A DNA stretch of 64,000 nucleotides from Lactonifactor longoviformis DSM 17459 (GCF_900129135.1 NZ_FQVI01000005.1:9437-73436); one strand, 5' to 3'; positions 34,160 to 45,900 are shown, counted from the first letter of the stretch. The notes: generated from the letters alone by a model not told the origin. Numbers and translations: made by a program.

Positions 34160-34858
34160 ATGAAGAAGAAAATAGCGCTCATAATTACGGCAGCAATCAT
34201 GATGGTTGCGACTATTATAGGGGGGACGATGGCTGCTATACAAGCAACTACATCAACAGACAGAGAGATTTCAACCTCGAATCTGGATGTTAAATTGCTT
34301 CAAGAGGATGTGGATCCTGACAAAAAAGCAGAGATAATTCCAAATGGTCTTAGTTATGTAGGGCTTCCCGGAGACAAAGTAAAGGAAAATGTGTATGCAC
34401 AGAACGTGGGAAGTAAGGATATGTACTTGAGAATTACTATTTATAAGGCGTGGTTTGATGCCGATGGAAATAAAGTGTTTGATCTGGGGGATAAGGTTTC
34501 TTCGGAAGAATCATTATATTCTGCGAAAGAAATAGAGATTACCAAAGGGTCAGCCGATGATTGGTTTTTTGTAGAGGATCAGGAATATGGGGAATATATC
34601 TACTGCTATTATAAAAAAGTACTTGAACCCGGAGCTGAAACCTCTAAAGTGATGACGGAGTTTAGCATATTAACTGGAGGTTCTGGTACTACTGATGCAA
34701 CTAAAAATAGTAATCATTATTCTGGTCTTTCTTCTCAAATTACATTTGATGTAGATGCTATACAGACGACTGCTGGTGATGATGCAATACTTGCAGAATG
34801 GGGCATGGAAGCGACAATTGATGCAAATGGCAATATAACGAAAATAGAAGAGCAGTAA
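34160..34858 (+). CDS. SipW-dependent TasA/camelysin-like surface protein
   Basis: 232 residues behind AAAGGAG. The N-terminal signal (KKKIALIITAAIMMVATIIGGTMAA) is the SipW-processed type: a short basic start, a hydrophobic core and a GGT turn. The mature part has the TasA/CalY pattern, with N-terminal strands, a YLRITIYKAWFD strand, and YYKKVLEPGAETSKVM, the conserved element of this family. Such proteins assemble into extracellular matrix fibres. First gene of the A operon; the more divergent signal suggests a special role such as a base or cap. Confidence 0.72.
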   Translation: MKKKIALIITAAIMMVATIIGGTMAAIQATTSTDREISTSNLDVKLLQEDVDPDKKAEIIPNGLSYVGLPGDKVKENVYAQNVGSKDMYLRITIYKAWFDADGNKVFDLGDKVSSEESLYSAKEIEITKGSADDWFFVEDQEYGEYIYCYYKKVLEPGAETSKVMTEFSILTGGSGTTDATKNSNHYSGLSSQITFDVDAIQTTAGDDAILAEWGMEATIDANGNITKIEEQ

Positions 34859-34869
34859 GGAGGACGAAT

Positions 34870-35610
34870 ATGATTAAAAAGAATGTTTTTTCAGTTGTTC
34901 TGGCAGCTCTATTGGTCCTCGGAACAGCAACCACTGCTATGGCAGCAGATGAGGTTATAACTTTTACAGGGGATGCAGCAAAATTTGTAACGGAACAAGA
35001 GGCAGGAACGGGAGAAGGTTTTACAAATATGGAGCCTGCGGAAACCAGAACTCAAACAATAACTTTAAAGAATGATGATTATCAGCAGATGAAATTTTAT
35101 CTGAGGACAGAACTACTGTCTAATATAGCTGACGAAGGTAAGAACAGGAAGCAGGCAATTTATACAGTTGATCTTTCAAAGGATGGGGAAAACTTTTTTG
35201 CGGCTGTAATTGGCAGTGAGCAAAACGCATCTCTCGGAAAAGAATTCCTGGTGTCTGAACCGGGCAGTGAGCAGGATAATAATATATTGCTTGCCTCGCT
35301 GAAAAAAGGCGAAAGTGTAGATGTGGAAATCGCAATTACACTGGATGGGGATTCCACAGGCAACGATTATCAGGAAAAAGATGGCCAGATTCAGCTTATT
35401 GTCAGTGTGGAAAAAGATGAAGGTACCCCTGGTAAAATAAGAAAGACCGTTACGAATACCAAAACAGTTACTGGAGCAGGAAAGACAATAACAAAGGTTG
35501 TCAAGACCGGAGATGAATTTCCGGTGGAAGCCTTGCTCGTTTTAGCAGGGCTCAGTCTTGTATGTATAGTTCTGGCTGCAGCAAAACGGAAAAAGAAAGT
35601 TGAGGAATAG
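34870..35610 (+). CDS. Exported membrane-anchored surface protein
   Basis: 246 residues. It has a normal signal peptide (VFSVVLAALLVLGTATTAMAA), a beta-rich exported domain, a threonine-rich stretch (TVTNTKTVTGAGKTITK) and a C-terminal sorting-like end: VKTGDEF, a membrane span, and KRKKK. This resembles an LPXTG anchor but lacks the leucine-proline pair. It could be a variant sortase substrate or simply membrane-anchored. It lies 11 bp after the TasA-like gene and may tether fibres to the cell. Confidence 0.6.
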   Translation: MIKKNVFSVVLAALLVLGTATTAMAADEVITFTGDAAKFVTEQEAGTGEGFTNMEPAETRTQTITLKNDDYQQMKFYLRTELLSNIADEGKNRKQAIYTVDLSKDGENFFAAVIGSEQNASLGKEFLVSEPGSEQDNNILLASLKKGESVDVEIAITLDGDSTGNDYQEKDGQIQLIVSVEKDEGTPGKIRKTVTNTKTVTGAGKTITKVVKTGDEFPVEALLVLAGLSLVCIVLAAAKRKKKVEE

Positions 35611-35613
35611 ATT

Positions 35614-36558
35614 ATGATGAGGACAGTGAATAAACTGAAAAACAGAATAAAGTTATTGCTTTCAGTTAGCGTGCTCGCTGTGATGGTTTGCTCTGCTGTT
35701 CCTGTTTATGCTGAAGGCAGAACTTATGATGTGGTATTTAAGGCGGGTTCCCATGGGACACTTGAAACAAGTGATGAAAAAGGTTTATCAAGTATAACGT
35801 TCAAGCAGGCATATGGAGAGTTCACTAAGGCTGGTGACGTTGGAATTAAGGAAGAAGACGGTTATTATTTTACGGAGTGGAGCCCTGAAGTGGAGGATAC
35901 CGTGACAAAGAGAACGGTATATGTAGCTCAGTATGCAAGGCTGGTTGATTCTGTAATGTATAAAGTGAATTATGTAGATGCTGAGGGTTCCTCGGTAGCA
36001 GCGCCCAAATTTCAGGAGTGTAATGTGGGAGATTCAAGGACGGAAAGGGCTGTGACAGTTACTGGATATACTGCCGATGAAAATGTAAAAACTGCTGTTA
36101 TTAGCAGCGGTAACGTAGAAATTACATTTACATACACGGCAAATGGTCCGGAAGTTGAGACTGTGACAGAGACAAATACAGTTACAGTACCAGGGCCTAC
36201 CACAACAAATGTAGTAACCCAAACCGGTACACCTGGTACTACCACGACTCCGGGGGCCGCCGCAACACCTGGCACCACCACAGCACCTGAGGCCACAACC
36301 CCTGAAACAACTGCTCCAACGGAAGAACCGGGAACAACGACAATTCCGGACGAAGAGGTTCCTCTGGCAGAGAATCCTGGGGGCGGAGAAGATAATGAGG
36401 ATCAGGATACCACAACCATCGAAGACGAAGAAGTGCCCTTGGCTGATAAAGAATTAAAGAAAGATAATTCCAAATGGATCTATTCTGCAATCGCTGGGGG
36501 AGGCGTCCTTGTCTTAGGTGCAGCTGCTTTGATTCTGGCGCGGCGCAGAAAGATGTAA
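35614..36558 (+). CDS. Exported threonine/proline-rich surface protein
   Basis: 314 residues. It has a signal peptide (LLLSVSVLAVMVCSAVPVYA), an InlB-repeat-like domain (VVFKAGSHGTLETSDEKGLSSI...YYFTEWSPEVEDTV), a MucBP-like stretch (YKVNYVDAEGSSVAAPK), a long Thr/Pro-rich wall-spanning region, and two copies of TTTI-x-DEEVPLA. It ends in a membrane span and ARRRKM. The EVPLA motif before the span occupies the place of a sorting signal. It is coupled to the upstream gene (3 bp apart). Confidence 0.65.
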   Translation: MMRTVNKLKNRIKLLLSVSVLAVMVCSAVPVYAEGRTYDVVFKAGSHGTLETSDEKGLSSITFKQAYGEFTKAGDVGIKEEDGYYFTEWSPEVEDTVTKRTVYVAQYARLVDSVMYKVNYVDAEGSSVAAPKFQECNVGDSRTERAVTVTGYTADENVKTAVISSGNVEITFTYTANGPEVETVTETNTVTVPGPTTTNVVTQTGTPGTTTTPGAAATPGTTTAPEATTPETTAPTEEPGTTTIPDEEVPLAENPGGGEDNEDQDTTTIEDEEVPLADKELKKDNSKWIYSAIAGGGVLVLGAAALILARRRKM

Positions 36559-36592
36559 AAGTAAAGTTAGCTTTGCGAAAAAAGTTTATCAA

Positions 36593-36626
36593 CAGGGTCT
36601 GGTATCTGATTCCGGACCTTGTTTTT
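36593..36626 (+). terminator. Terminator of the A operon
   Basis: CAGGGTCTGG pairs with CCGGACCTTG (two G-T pairs) and is followed by TTTTT. It separates the surface-protein operon from the BTAD regulator operon. A possible -10 (TATACT, 36716-36721) for the regulators follows. Confidence 0.75.
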
Positions 36627-36787
36627 GCGTAAATTTATACACTTCGTATATCCAAAACTGCATAAAATGTACCGAAAACTGCCTGAGCGGACTGGAAAAC
36701 CGCCAGGGTTTTTGTTATACTGTAATACAGAACGAAGACGATAAGAATTTGCGCACAGTGAAGCAGGGTCAGATGGGGAATAAAAAG

Positions 36788-38008
36788 ATGGATGATAACT
36801 ACATATTAAAAGTTCATATGTTTGGTGAGTTTCTGGTCAGCGGAAGGGAAGGCAGGCTGGATGATGATAAGATTCGATCTGAGATGATGACAAAGCTTTT
36901 GGCTTATATTTTCTGCCACCGGCGTAAAAAGGTGACTGTCATGGAATTGGCAGAGGCACTTTGGCATGATGATAAAAGTGACAATCCTGCAGGCGCATTA
37001 AAGAACTTGATGTACCGTGTACGAAATATAATGAAAAAGGAATGGGGAGAGCTGGATTTTATACTGACAGGAAGAGGAACCTACAGCTGGAACCCTGAGG
37101 TTCCGGTATGGATCGACACAGAGGAATTTGAACGTCTCTGCAGACGGGCCAATGCCGGGGGAAGCTGCGGGGAAAAGATTGATGGTCTGCTTCAGGCAGT
37201 TAAACTTTACCGGGGGCCGTTTCTTCCTAAACTCAGCGGAGAATACTGGGCGGCATCTCTTTCTACCTATTATCACTCTATGTATCTTACGTCGGTGAAG
37301 GCCCTTGCCGCTCTTTTGGAGGAAAACGGCCGCTATGAGGAGATGGGAACGGTCTGCCAAAAGGCAATCCTGCTTGACGGGCTGGACGAAGAGCTGCACT
37401 GTTGTTTTATAAAGGCGTTAATCGGTCAGAACAAGCAGAATCTTGCCCTGGAACATTATCAGAAAGCAGTAGATATGCTGTATGATAACCTGGGGGTCAG
37501 GCCTTCCAGAGAACTCCGGGAGGTCTATGAGGAATTATTAAAGCAGAAACATTCACAGGAACTTGATTTGGGCAATATCCAGGATGAATTAAAGTCTGAG
37601 GATGACGGCAGCGGAGCATTTCTATGCGAGTACGGCGTATTTAAAAAGTCGTATCATCTGGAGCAGCGCAGAGCCAGCAGGCTGGGACTTCCTGTGTACA
37701 TCTCTCTGATTACAGTTTATCCGTCTATCGATGTACAGGAAGACAGTGAGGCGTATCTGAAACTGATCAACAACGGGATGGGGGTAATGGAAACGGTACT
37801 TATATCCTCCCTCAGGACAGGGGATGTCATATCTAGATACAGCGGCAATCAGTTTATTGTAATGCTTCCCAACTGCCAGTATGATGCCTCCCAAATGATT
37901 ATGAAGCGGATACAGGATAATTTTTATACCAGAGATAAGAAACTTAAAGTAAAGATTCAGTACAGTGTAGATGAGATTGAATTAAACAGAAATCGGATTG
38001 AGCGATAA
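36788..38008 (+). CDS. BTAD/SARP-type regulator with degenerate GGDEF-like domain (paralogue 1)
   Basis: 406 residues if started at ATG 36788 behind GGGGAA; ATG 36773 or a TTG at 36749 are alternatives. Residues 1-100 are an OmpR-like winged helix (LKVHMFGEFLVSG, then VTVMELAEALWHDD and NLMYRVRNIMKK). Residues about 105-255 are a bacterial transcriptional activation domain with helical repeats (EELHCCFIKALIGQNKQNLALEHYQKAVDMLYDNLGVRP). The C-terminal 130 residues resemble a GGDEF fold (SRYSGNQFIVMLPNC), but the catalytic GGDEF is lost. It is a likely activator of the TGTGAC-repeat promoters. Confidence 0.8.
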   Translation: MDDNYILKVHMFGEFLVSGREGRLDDDKIRSEMMTKLLAYIFCHRRKKVTVMELAEALWHDDKSDNPAGALKNLMYRVRNIMKKEWGELDFILTGRGTYSWNPEVPVWIDTEEFERLCRRANAGGSCGEKIDGLLQAVKLYRGPFLPKLSGEYWAASLSTYYHSMYLTSVKALAALLEENGRYEEMGTVCQKAILLDGLDEELHCCFIKALIGQNKQNLALEHYQKAVDMLYDNLGVRPSRELREVYEELLKQKHSQELDLGNIQDELKSEDDGSGAFLCEYGVFKKSYHLEQRRASRLGLPVYISLITVYPSIDVQEDSEAYLKLINNGMGVMETVLISSLRTGDVISRYSGNQFIVMLPNCQYDASQMIMKRIQDNFYTRDKKLKVKIQYSVDEIELNRNRIER

Positions 38009-38025
38009 AGCAGGGAGGCGGATGT

Positions 38026-38460
38026 GTGGAGAAGTATCTAGGCGGGTTTCCGGTTAACAGTATCCGCGTATGTGTGGATGAACAGGATAAAGATGAAATC
38101 CGGGGGACCATATGCGGGGTTGGATTGGAACATGAACTTCCCTTTTATAATATGACTAATCTTATACTGGTAATTGAGGAGGCTCTGAACAGGATTGGGA
38201 CGCCTCAGGCGTACCAAAAAGTGAGGACATTTCATGAAGAGAAGGCAGGCGAGAATCATTCGGGCTTCTGCGGAAACCCGACACGTTACAAAGAGGCATC
38301 TGAAATACATGCCAGGGAAGGCAGTATTAAAACCTTAGACATTGTAGTTTCATCCAGACAGCATACCAGTATGCAGGGTATTGTAAAAAACATAGAGGGA
38401 AAAGTTGTGGGTGAATTTAACAGCGATTTGGATTTGATAAAACTGATAGCTGATGCATAG
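38026..38460 (+). CDS. Small protein between the two BTAD regulators
   Basis: 144 residues from GTG 38026 behind AGGGAGGCGG. Residues 1-60 are of unknown type. The C-terminal 45 residues (TLDIVVSSRQHTSMQGIV...FNSDLDLIKLIADA) resemble the whole core of the 70-residue protein at 50671 (FIVEIKCVQNHTWQGVV...FRSALELIKLLDSAV). No named domain is recognised. Its position between paralogous regulators suggests a regulatory partner or sensor. Confidence 0.55.
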   Translation: MEKYLGGFPVNSIRVCVDEQDKDEIRGTICGVGLEHELPFYNMTNLILVIEEALNRIGTPQAYQKVRTFHEEKAGENHSGFCGNPTRYKEASEIHAREGSIKTLDIVVSSRQHTSMQGIVKNIEGKVVGEFNSDLDLIKLIADA

Positions 38461-38526
38461 ATTATTTCAGACCCCCCCTTGCTGGGACATATAGTTTTAG
38501 AAACACGAAATTAGGACAGAAAAGAG

Positions 38527-39756
38527 ATGATGTGGATGGAAACAGAAAAGCAGAACAATGAAATATGGAATGTCCGTCTTTTCGGACGATTTGAAGTTTC
38601 CGGTCAGAACGAAGTTCTGGATGAGGAGAAGATCCGTTCAGAGATGGTAACAAAGCTGCTGTCCTATATTTTCTGTCATAGAAAAAGAAATATAACAATC
38701 CAGGAACTGGGAGATGCCCTGTGGCACGATGACGGAAGTGATAACCCGGCAGGTGCTTTGAAAAATCTGATGTACCGGCTGCGGACGATTATGAAAAAGG
38801 AGTGGGGCAGGACCGATTTTATAGTTACCGGAAGAGGTACCTATACCTGGAATCCGGAACTACATATAGAAATTGACGCGGAGGAATTTGAAAAGCTATG
38901 CAAAGACGCCCCCAGGGAAGAAAATGCAGACGATGAGATTGCCGCTTTGGAAGAAGCAGTCCGCCTTTACCGGGGAGCCTTTCTTCCCAAATTAACAGGG
39001 GAATACTGGGTGGCGCCTCTTGCTACCTATTATCACTCTATGTTTCTGACGGCGGTGAAGCGTCTGGCGGGGTTGCTGGAGGAACACAGCAGATACGATG
39101 AGATGTCTCAGATCTGCAGCAGGGCTATTGAGCTGGATGCCTTGGATGAGGAGCTGCACTGCTGGCTGATTAAAGCTTTAATCGGCCAGAATAAGCAGAA
39201 TCTTGCCATTGAACACTACCAGAAGACAGTGGATCTCCTCTACGATAACCTGGGAGTAAGGCCTTCTGAGGAACTCAGAGGTGTATATGAAACCCTTTTG
39301 AAGCAGAAGCACGAACAGGAGCTGGATTTGAGTAAGATACAAAAAGAACTGAAGGCAGATGACGACGGAAGGGGGGCCTTCCTGTGTGAGTATGGAGTTT
39401 TTAAAAAGTCCTATCATCTGGAGATAAGGCGGGCAGGCCGCCTGGGGATGTCTATCTACCTGTCCCTGATTACCCTGTATCCCTCTATAGGTGTAAAGAA
39501 GGACAGTGCCGCCTATACCAATATTATTAATAAGGGAATGGATATCATGCAGCAGGTGCTCCTTAGCTCCCTGCGGACAGGAGATGTGATTTCCAGATAC
39601 AGCAGCACACAGTTCATTATTATGCTGCCCACCTGCCAGTATGAGACGGCTATGATGGTCATGGAGCGGATACAGAACCGGTTTTATTCCTCTGATGAAA
39701 AGACAAAGATTAAGATACAGTACAGTGTGGATGAAATAGACTTGAGTAAGCTGTAA
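38527..39756 (+). CDS. BTAD/SARP-type regulator with degenerate GGDEF-like domain (paralogue 2)
   Basis: 409 residues, same architecture as the protein at 36788 and very similar throughout: winged helix (VRLFGRFEVSG, ITIQELGDALWHDD), BTAD region (EELHCWLIKALIGQNKQNLAIEHYQKTVDLLYDNLGVRPS), and a GGDEF-like end with SRYSSTQFIIMLPTC. The duplication appears old enough to have diverged in the wing and C-terminal region. The two may act on different promoters or as a heteromer. ATG 38536 is an alternative start. Confidence 0.8.
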   Translation: MMWMETEKQNNEIWNVRLFGRFEVSGQNEVLDEEKIRSEMVTKLLSYIFCHRKRNITIQELGDALWHDDGSDNPAGALKNLMYRLRTIMKKEWGRTDFIVTGRGTYTWNPELHIEIDAEEFEKLCKDAPREENADDEIAALEEAVRLYRGAFLPKLTGEYWVAPLATYYHSMFLTAVKRLAGLLEEHSRYDEMSQICSRAIELDALDEELHCWLIKALIGQNKQNLAIEHYQKTVDLLYDNLGVRPSEELRGVYETLLKQKHEQELDLSKIQKELKADDDGRGAFLCEYGVFKKSYHLEIRRAGRLGMSIYLSLITLYPSIGVKKDSAAYTNIINKGMDIMQQVLLSSLRTGDVISRYSSTQFIIMLPTCQYETAMMVMERIQNRFYSSDEKTKIKIQYSVDEIDLSKL

Positions 39757-39781
39757 ACGGTATAGAAACAGGGGTATGGGA

Positions 39782-39817
39782 AGAGAATGTTATCAGTCAC
39801 ATAACGTTCTCTTTTTT
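39782..39817 (+). terminator. Terminator of the BTAD operon
   Basis: AGAGAATGTTAT pairs with ATAACGTTCTCT around CAGTCAC, followed by TTTTTT. It cleanly ends the regulator operon before promoter B. Confidence 0.85.
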
Positions 39818-39846
39818 GCTGAAAAAAAATCTGAAAACCTGGCGTT

Positions 39847-39879
39847 TGTGACCAATGTGTGACTTGAAATTGGTATAGT
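39847..39879 (+). promoter_or_regulatory. SARP-type direct-repeat promoter B
   Basis: TGTGAC at 39847-39852 and 39858-39863, 10 bp, TATAGT at 39874-39879. The geometry is identical to promoter A. It drives the giant adhesin, SipW-1 and the TasA-like gene at 46620. Confidence 0.75.
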
Positions 39880-39990
39880 ACAGTTGTAAAACTTAAAAAG
39901 CAGTTTTATGCCTGCAACATGAAGGTAACGAAATAGAATGCTTCAGGTACATATTTCGATTTAAATAAAGGAATAGGAAAGGGGAACGTT

Positions 39991-42900
39991 ATGAGAGCAG
40001 ATAAGAAGATAATGAGATATATCGCGGGACTTTTGTGTATGGTGCTGCTGGTTACCACGGTATTTCCTCAAATGACAGTGAATGCGTCTGCAGAGCAGAC
40101 GGATACGGAAAATATTGCGGAAGGAGAAACAACGGATTCTAAGCCTGAAGATGACGGGTTAGAGGAACAAAGTTCGTTAACAGATATCCCTGAGCCTTTG
40201 TCTGATGTTAATGTGAAAGATACGGCGGAGGACGAGGAGATATCTTCACAGACAGAATATAGCTATGAAGATGGAGAGATTAAGGCAGTAGTCAATTTGC
40301 ATAGCCCTGAAGCAGTTCCGACCGGTTCTGAACTGAAGGTTCGTCTTATTAGTAAAGGTGATGAGGAACAGAAGGACAGATATGCAAGTATCTCAGCATA
40401 TATGGCAGAAAAGTCTGTACAGGATCAGTTTGCAATAGATGCTTTTCTTGCTTATGATATCTATTTTGTGTATGACGGACAGGAAATTATACCATCTGAA
40501 GGCGGTATTGATGTAACACTCTCCTTTAAAAATGAAAATGTACCTGATTCCTATAAGGATTCTTTGAAGGACAGTAAAGAATTAAAATTATATCAGCTTC
40601 AGGAAGCTGCCGACAGTACAGGGAATCTTTCGGTCAATGACATGCAGGACAGAATCAGGGATCTTGTGCAGAACGATAACGGCAGTGTAGATGAAATAGG
40701 CTTTACTATGGACAGTTATCTGCCTCTTATTATTACCTGGAAACAGGCGCCTGTATTAACATATGAATACAGCGACGAAGAGGTTCGGGTTCAGGCATCT
40801 GTGTCCGAGATGGGGGTGTTGCCTCAGGGGGCGGAGCTTAAGGTAGAAAAGATAACTGATATAGAAAATTATAACCAAATAGAAACTAGCATACAGGAAA
40901 TGCTGGGTGATGCACAAAAGGCAATTTTAAAATTGGTTCCATACGATATTTCTTTTTATAAAGATGGAGAAAAAATAGAACCAGACGGTACAGTTAATAT
41001 CAGCCTGCAGGTTACAGAAGGGGTTGAACTGCCGCAGGATGGCGCATTAGCTCTTATTCATCAAAAAGATGATGGAACGGCAGAAGAAAAAGAAGCGTTT
41101 GCTGCCGCAGAAGACGGCACGGTTACAAACATAGAATTTGAGTCAAATGATTTTTCTGTGTACACATTGACGGTTCTCCAGAATGTGGAAGACGGGGAGG
41201 AGATCAAAGGGATAACATGTGTTTCTTTTACAGATGCAGGACCTCTTTTGGGTCCGGTATATCTGACGCAGCAGAACAGACTTAGAACTGCTAGTGCATC
41301 GGCAAGAGATGTACAGCCGGATAATGGTTTGGAGTTAAGGAAGAAAGCTGTTAAGGATGGCGATGACTATAATATTCAATTAGAGGCATATGCCACAGGA
41401 ACTGTCAGCAGTAGTGATAAGGTAATTCCTACGGATATTGTATTAGTATTAGATGAATCTGGCAGTATGACAACAAAGGATATGTATTCATATACCGAAG
41501 TAAAAGGAACACGATACTATTCAAATAGAAATTACAATTATGGTTTCTCGTCAGGGAACTACTCCATAAAATTAGCTGATGGCACCTACCAGTCGGTTAC
41601 GTGGTATGGACGGGATGCTAATAACATTGATTACTACAGGTATAGAACAGGCGGAAGATATGTGTATGTATATCCGGTACTGGAAGGCTCATACAATTCC
41701 ATTGGCAGGGCACAGAATTACGATGTGGTCCAGTTCTATGAGTACGAGGTAATTTCCAGACAACAGGCCTTAAAGAATTCTGTGGAAAAATTCGCAAATT
41801 TGGTAGCTGAGAATGCGCTGGAAAACGAAGTTGATCACAGGATTGCGGTAGTCGGATATTCGAATGAAGGAGTGCTTTTTGACGGAAGTACAAGGCGGAG
41901 TAATCCTTCCACTTCTCAATACCGGAATGCTTTCAAGGATATGTCTACGACGAACGGTTTAAATAGCATTCTGTCATCTAAGAATAATATTGCTGCCAGC
42001 GGTTCTACATATGTTCAGTATGGAATGTCAATGGCACAGAATTTATTCTTAAACGATACAAAAACAGGGGAAAGAAATAGAGTTGTTGTCATGTTTACCG
42101 ATGGCAGACCTGGATACTCTACTAATGGTTTTTATAATTCTACAGCAAATAGCGCTATTGATTATGCAAGACAGATAAAGAGTCCTATTACTGCATCAGG
42201 AGGATGCGGTGCCACAGTTTATACGATAGGTGTATTGGATAATGGCGATCCTGATGATATGAGCTATAATTTTACCGGTAACAGTGACAGTGTATCTAAC
42301 CCTCCCACTAACCGGTATATGAACCTGGTTTCCAGTAATTATCCGAATGCGAGAAGTATGAGCAACACTGGCGCCGGCAGTAATCAGGGATACTATCTTG
42401 TGGCTGGTAATGAAGAGGAATTGACAGAGATATTTGAAAAAATACAGGGCAGCATAGAAACGCCCAAAATAGAGTTGGATTCTTCTACTGTTATAAAGGA
42501 CTATGTGACACAGTACTTTGACAACATTTCCAATGTGAAAGCGTATATTGTAGATTATAAAGGCAATGACAAGTGGGCAGATAGAAATAACTGGACAGAG
42601 ATACCGCAGAGAAATATTTCTGTTAATGGAAAACAGGTGTCTGTTACAGGCTTTAATTACAGCGAGAATTTCGTGACGGATGATGATGGCAACGGGAAAC
42701 CCAGAGGGAAAAAGGTTGTTATTGAATTCAATGTAAAGAGAGCCGATGGATTTATCGGAGGAAATAATGTACCTACCAATGAGAATACATCTGCGGTGTA
42801 CAGAGGCAATGGAACAAAAGTAGAAGCGTTCGAGGAACCGCTGGTTGATGTAGAACTGCTTTATGACTATGAAACGCAGGATCGCAGTATCTATATCACA

Positions 42901-45900
42901 AATGACTGGCAGTCAGTAGAAGAGTTCCTGAAAGGTACTTCAGGCAGTATCCCTTATCTGATTGGAGGGGAGTCCTACAATGTTAATGGGACTAACAATC
43001 ATTTTGCTGACATTGTCTACACGGTTAAGGACAAAGACGGCAAAATGGTTGGAAAATACACAGTAAAGGCTGGAGATACTTCAGGCACATGGAGCAGCAA
43101 ATCCATTGACACTACAGGTCTTACCAAAGATACAGTATTTACAATTACTGCTAAAGTTACAGCATCCGTTGATAAGACTAATGGAGTGGATGACCTGAAT
43201 GTGGATGGAAAAGATGCAACATTATACGTATGGACACCTACAGTGAACAGTACCGACACAGAAATCTTCTTAGGAGAGACAACAGACCTTGCAGAAAGGG
43301 TTGACGGTTCTGTGGCATGGGGGCACAGCAGCGGCAATGCTCCCGAGCCTTCTACCGGTAAGCCAGAGTTGACTTGCGATTATACTGCAGTGAACGGCGG
43401 AACAGAGATAGGCAATGACACATCTCAGTATGCACCGAAAAAAGATTCCGATATTAAGCTCACTGTAACAGCAGGTGGCAAAAATATTACGGCCCACACT
43501 GAATTTACTAATTTAAGTCCTACTCACCAGGGCGCGGCGGATCATCAGTTTACAGTTTATGTTCGTCAGGTGGTTCTGACTTTTGGTAAGGTAAATACAA
43601 AGAATGAAAAACTAGAAGGCGCAGTTTTCCAGGTATATAACCAGGACGGTGAAATCGTCGGCGAGGGTACCTCTGATGAAAAAGGCGAGGTGAGAATTGA
43701 GGGACTTCCAAAAGGCGAGCTGACCATGAAAGAGGTGGCAGCGCCCGACGGTTATGTTACGGGAAATATTATCTGGAAAGTGATCGTAGATGAAGACGGG
43801 AATGTAACACTGAAAAATACAACTGATGAAGAAGTTCATGAAATTATAAACTATACTCCGGATGAATTCCTGGATAACAGTTTGAAGTACAGTAAGACTG
43901 CAGAATTGGCAAAAGAGCAGGGCAGCTGGGACAACAGAATTTACAATATTAACATTAATGCTCATTCAGAACTGCTGGAAAGTTCATCCTCCACTATAGG
44001 GGGAGTTGCTGATACCGTTATGGTATTAGACCGATCTGGATCCATGAGATATGGGAATGGTGCTTCGTCTAACAGCTATATTACTTCCTATACACAGGTA
44101 GACAGAGATGACATGGTGACGAGTAAAGTATATTATTATAATAAATCGTATCAGAATCCTATCAAATATATTGATGGACAGTGGAAACGTTATTCGAATA
44201 GTTCATGGAGCAGCATGACAGACCGTGATTATTCTTATGTATATACATGGATTGCCCGTATGACATCATTGAAGGATGCGGCCAGTGCTTTTATAGAGAA
44301 TACAGGAGCACGCTCACCAGAGAGTAAGATTGGTGTAGTATCATTTGCGGCAAGTGAGTCCAGAGATGCAGATCTAATTACAGCAAGCAGTAATACAGGA
44401 GTACTGCTGGAGGCCGTTAACCAGCTGAGACCAAACGGGGGAACCCGGCCGGATCTTGGGCTTAAAGAGGCATTAGACCTTTTTGACAGCACTAGCAAAG
44501 TCCCGAAATATGCAATTTTATTTACAGATGGTAAACCTGAAAGTGGAGGTGCGTCGGAAAGCACGTTAAGGTCTTATGCAGAGAATGCTGCTAATGCCTT
44601 AAAAGAGGCGGGCGTGAAGGTGTTTGTTGTTGGATTAGGCCTCAAGGATAATGACGGAGATCAATCTAATGAATGGCTGTCTACCAAGGAATGGATTACC
44701 ACTAAAATAGCATTCAGTCCGGAATACTGCTTCACAACGGATGAGGCTTCTGACTTGGAACAGATTTTTGAAAAAATCTCATCTACGATCACAAAGGCAA
44801 CGGACATTGCAAATGCAACTATTAAAGACGTTGTCTCACCCGGATTTGAGATAGTAACAGCTGACAATCAGACAGTAACTAAAGCTATGATCGATGCAGC
44901 TAAAAAACAGGGCAAGGATGGTTATGAGCTTGAGGGCGGCTATGTAAATATTGAGACAATTAATGGAAAAGAGTGCTACACAATTACCTGGAAGGGTGAA
45001 ACAATAAAGACAGCAGAGGGCGGAGGATGGTCCGGAAGCTTTAAGGTGAAAGCGAAAGACACCTTTATCGGAGGCAATGATGTAGCAACGAATGTATCAC
45101 CGGATTCAGTTATTGAAGCACCAGGGCTTGGAACGGCAGTTCTTCCGGAACCTACCGTTAATGTTAAAGCTGCTTTTCAGGTTAAGAACGCTGAGAACAC
45201 AATTTTCTGGGGTGACGGCATTCCGGTTGACGCGGCTTCGATTGCCAGGATTTTTGATGAGAACGCAGTTACAAACACTGTAAACGGCAGTAAGGTTACC
45301 TTTGAGAGCGCCACAGCTACAGGAAGCTTTAAAATGACCTGGTATTCTGACAAGGAGTGTACGAAGGAAGTCATCGCTCAGCAATGGGAAAATATGAAAC
45401 CTGAATTTGACCAGGAATTTTACTTAAAAGTAGAATTCCAGCCTAAGAGTGACGGTTCAGCTTCGGCAGAGGCATCCGGAGGAAACGTGGTTAGCACTGT
45501 TGTAGGAGTCAATGAAAAAGATGCAGGTAAGGAATATGGAGTTTATACGATTCATGTTGTAAAGGGACAGCTGGATATTACAAAAGAAATTAATAAGCAG
45601 TATACAGATGTTCAGGCAATTAATTCTCAGCAGAGCTTTGTGTTCAGAGTGGACAGAAGAGAAACCCCTGGGACAGAGATTACAGATACTTACTATGCAG
45701 TGCTGGGATTTGATGCCAACAGCGGCAACCTTACAGATACGGATACTCTTTCAGGACTCAAAAAGGGATATTATACAATAACAGAGCAGACGGAATGGTC
45801 CAGTAAATATACCCAGACAGAGGTAACTGATAATTATGACGGCAAGATTGCTGACCATGAAAACGCAGTAAACTTATTTATCGGTGAAAAGCTGGAGGAT

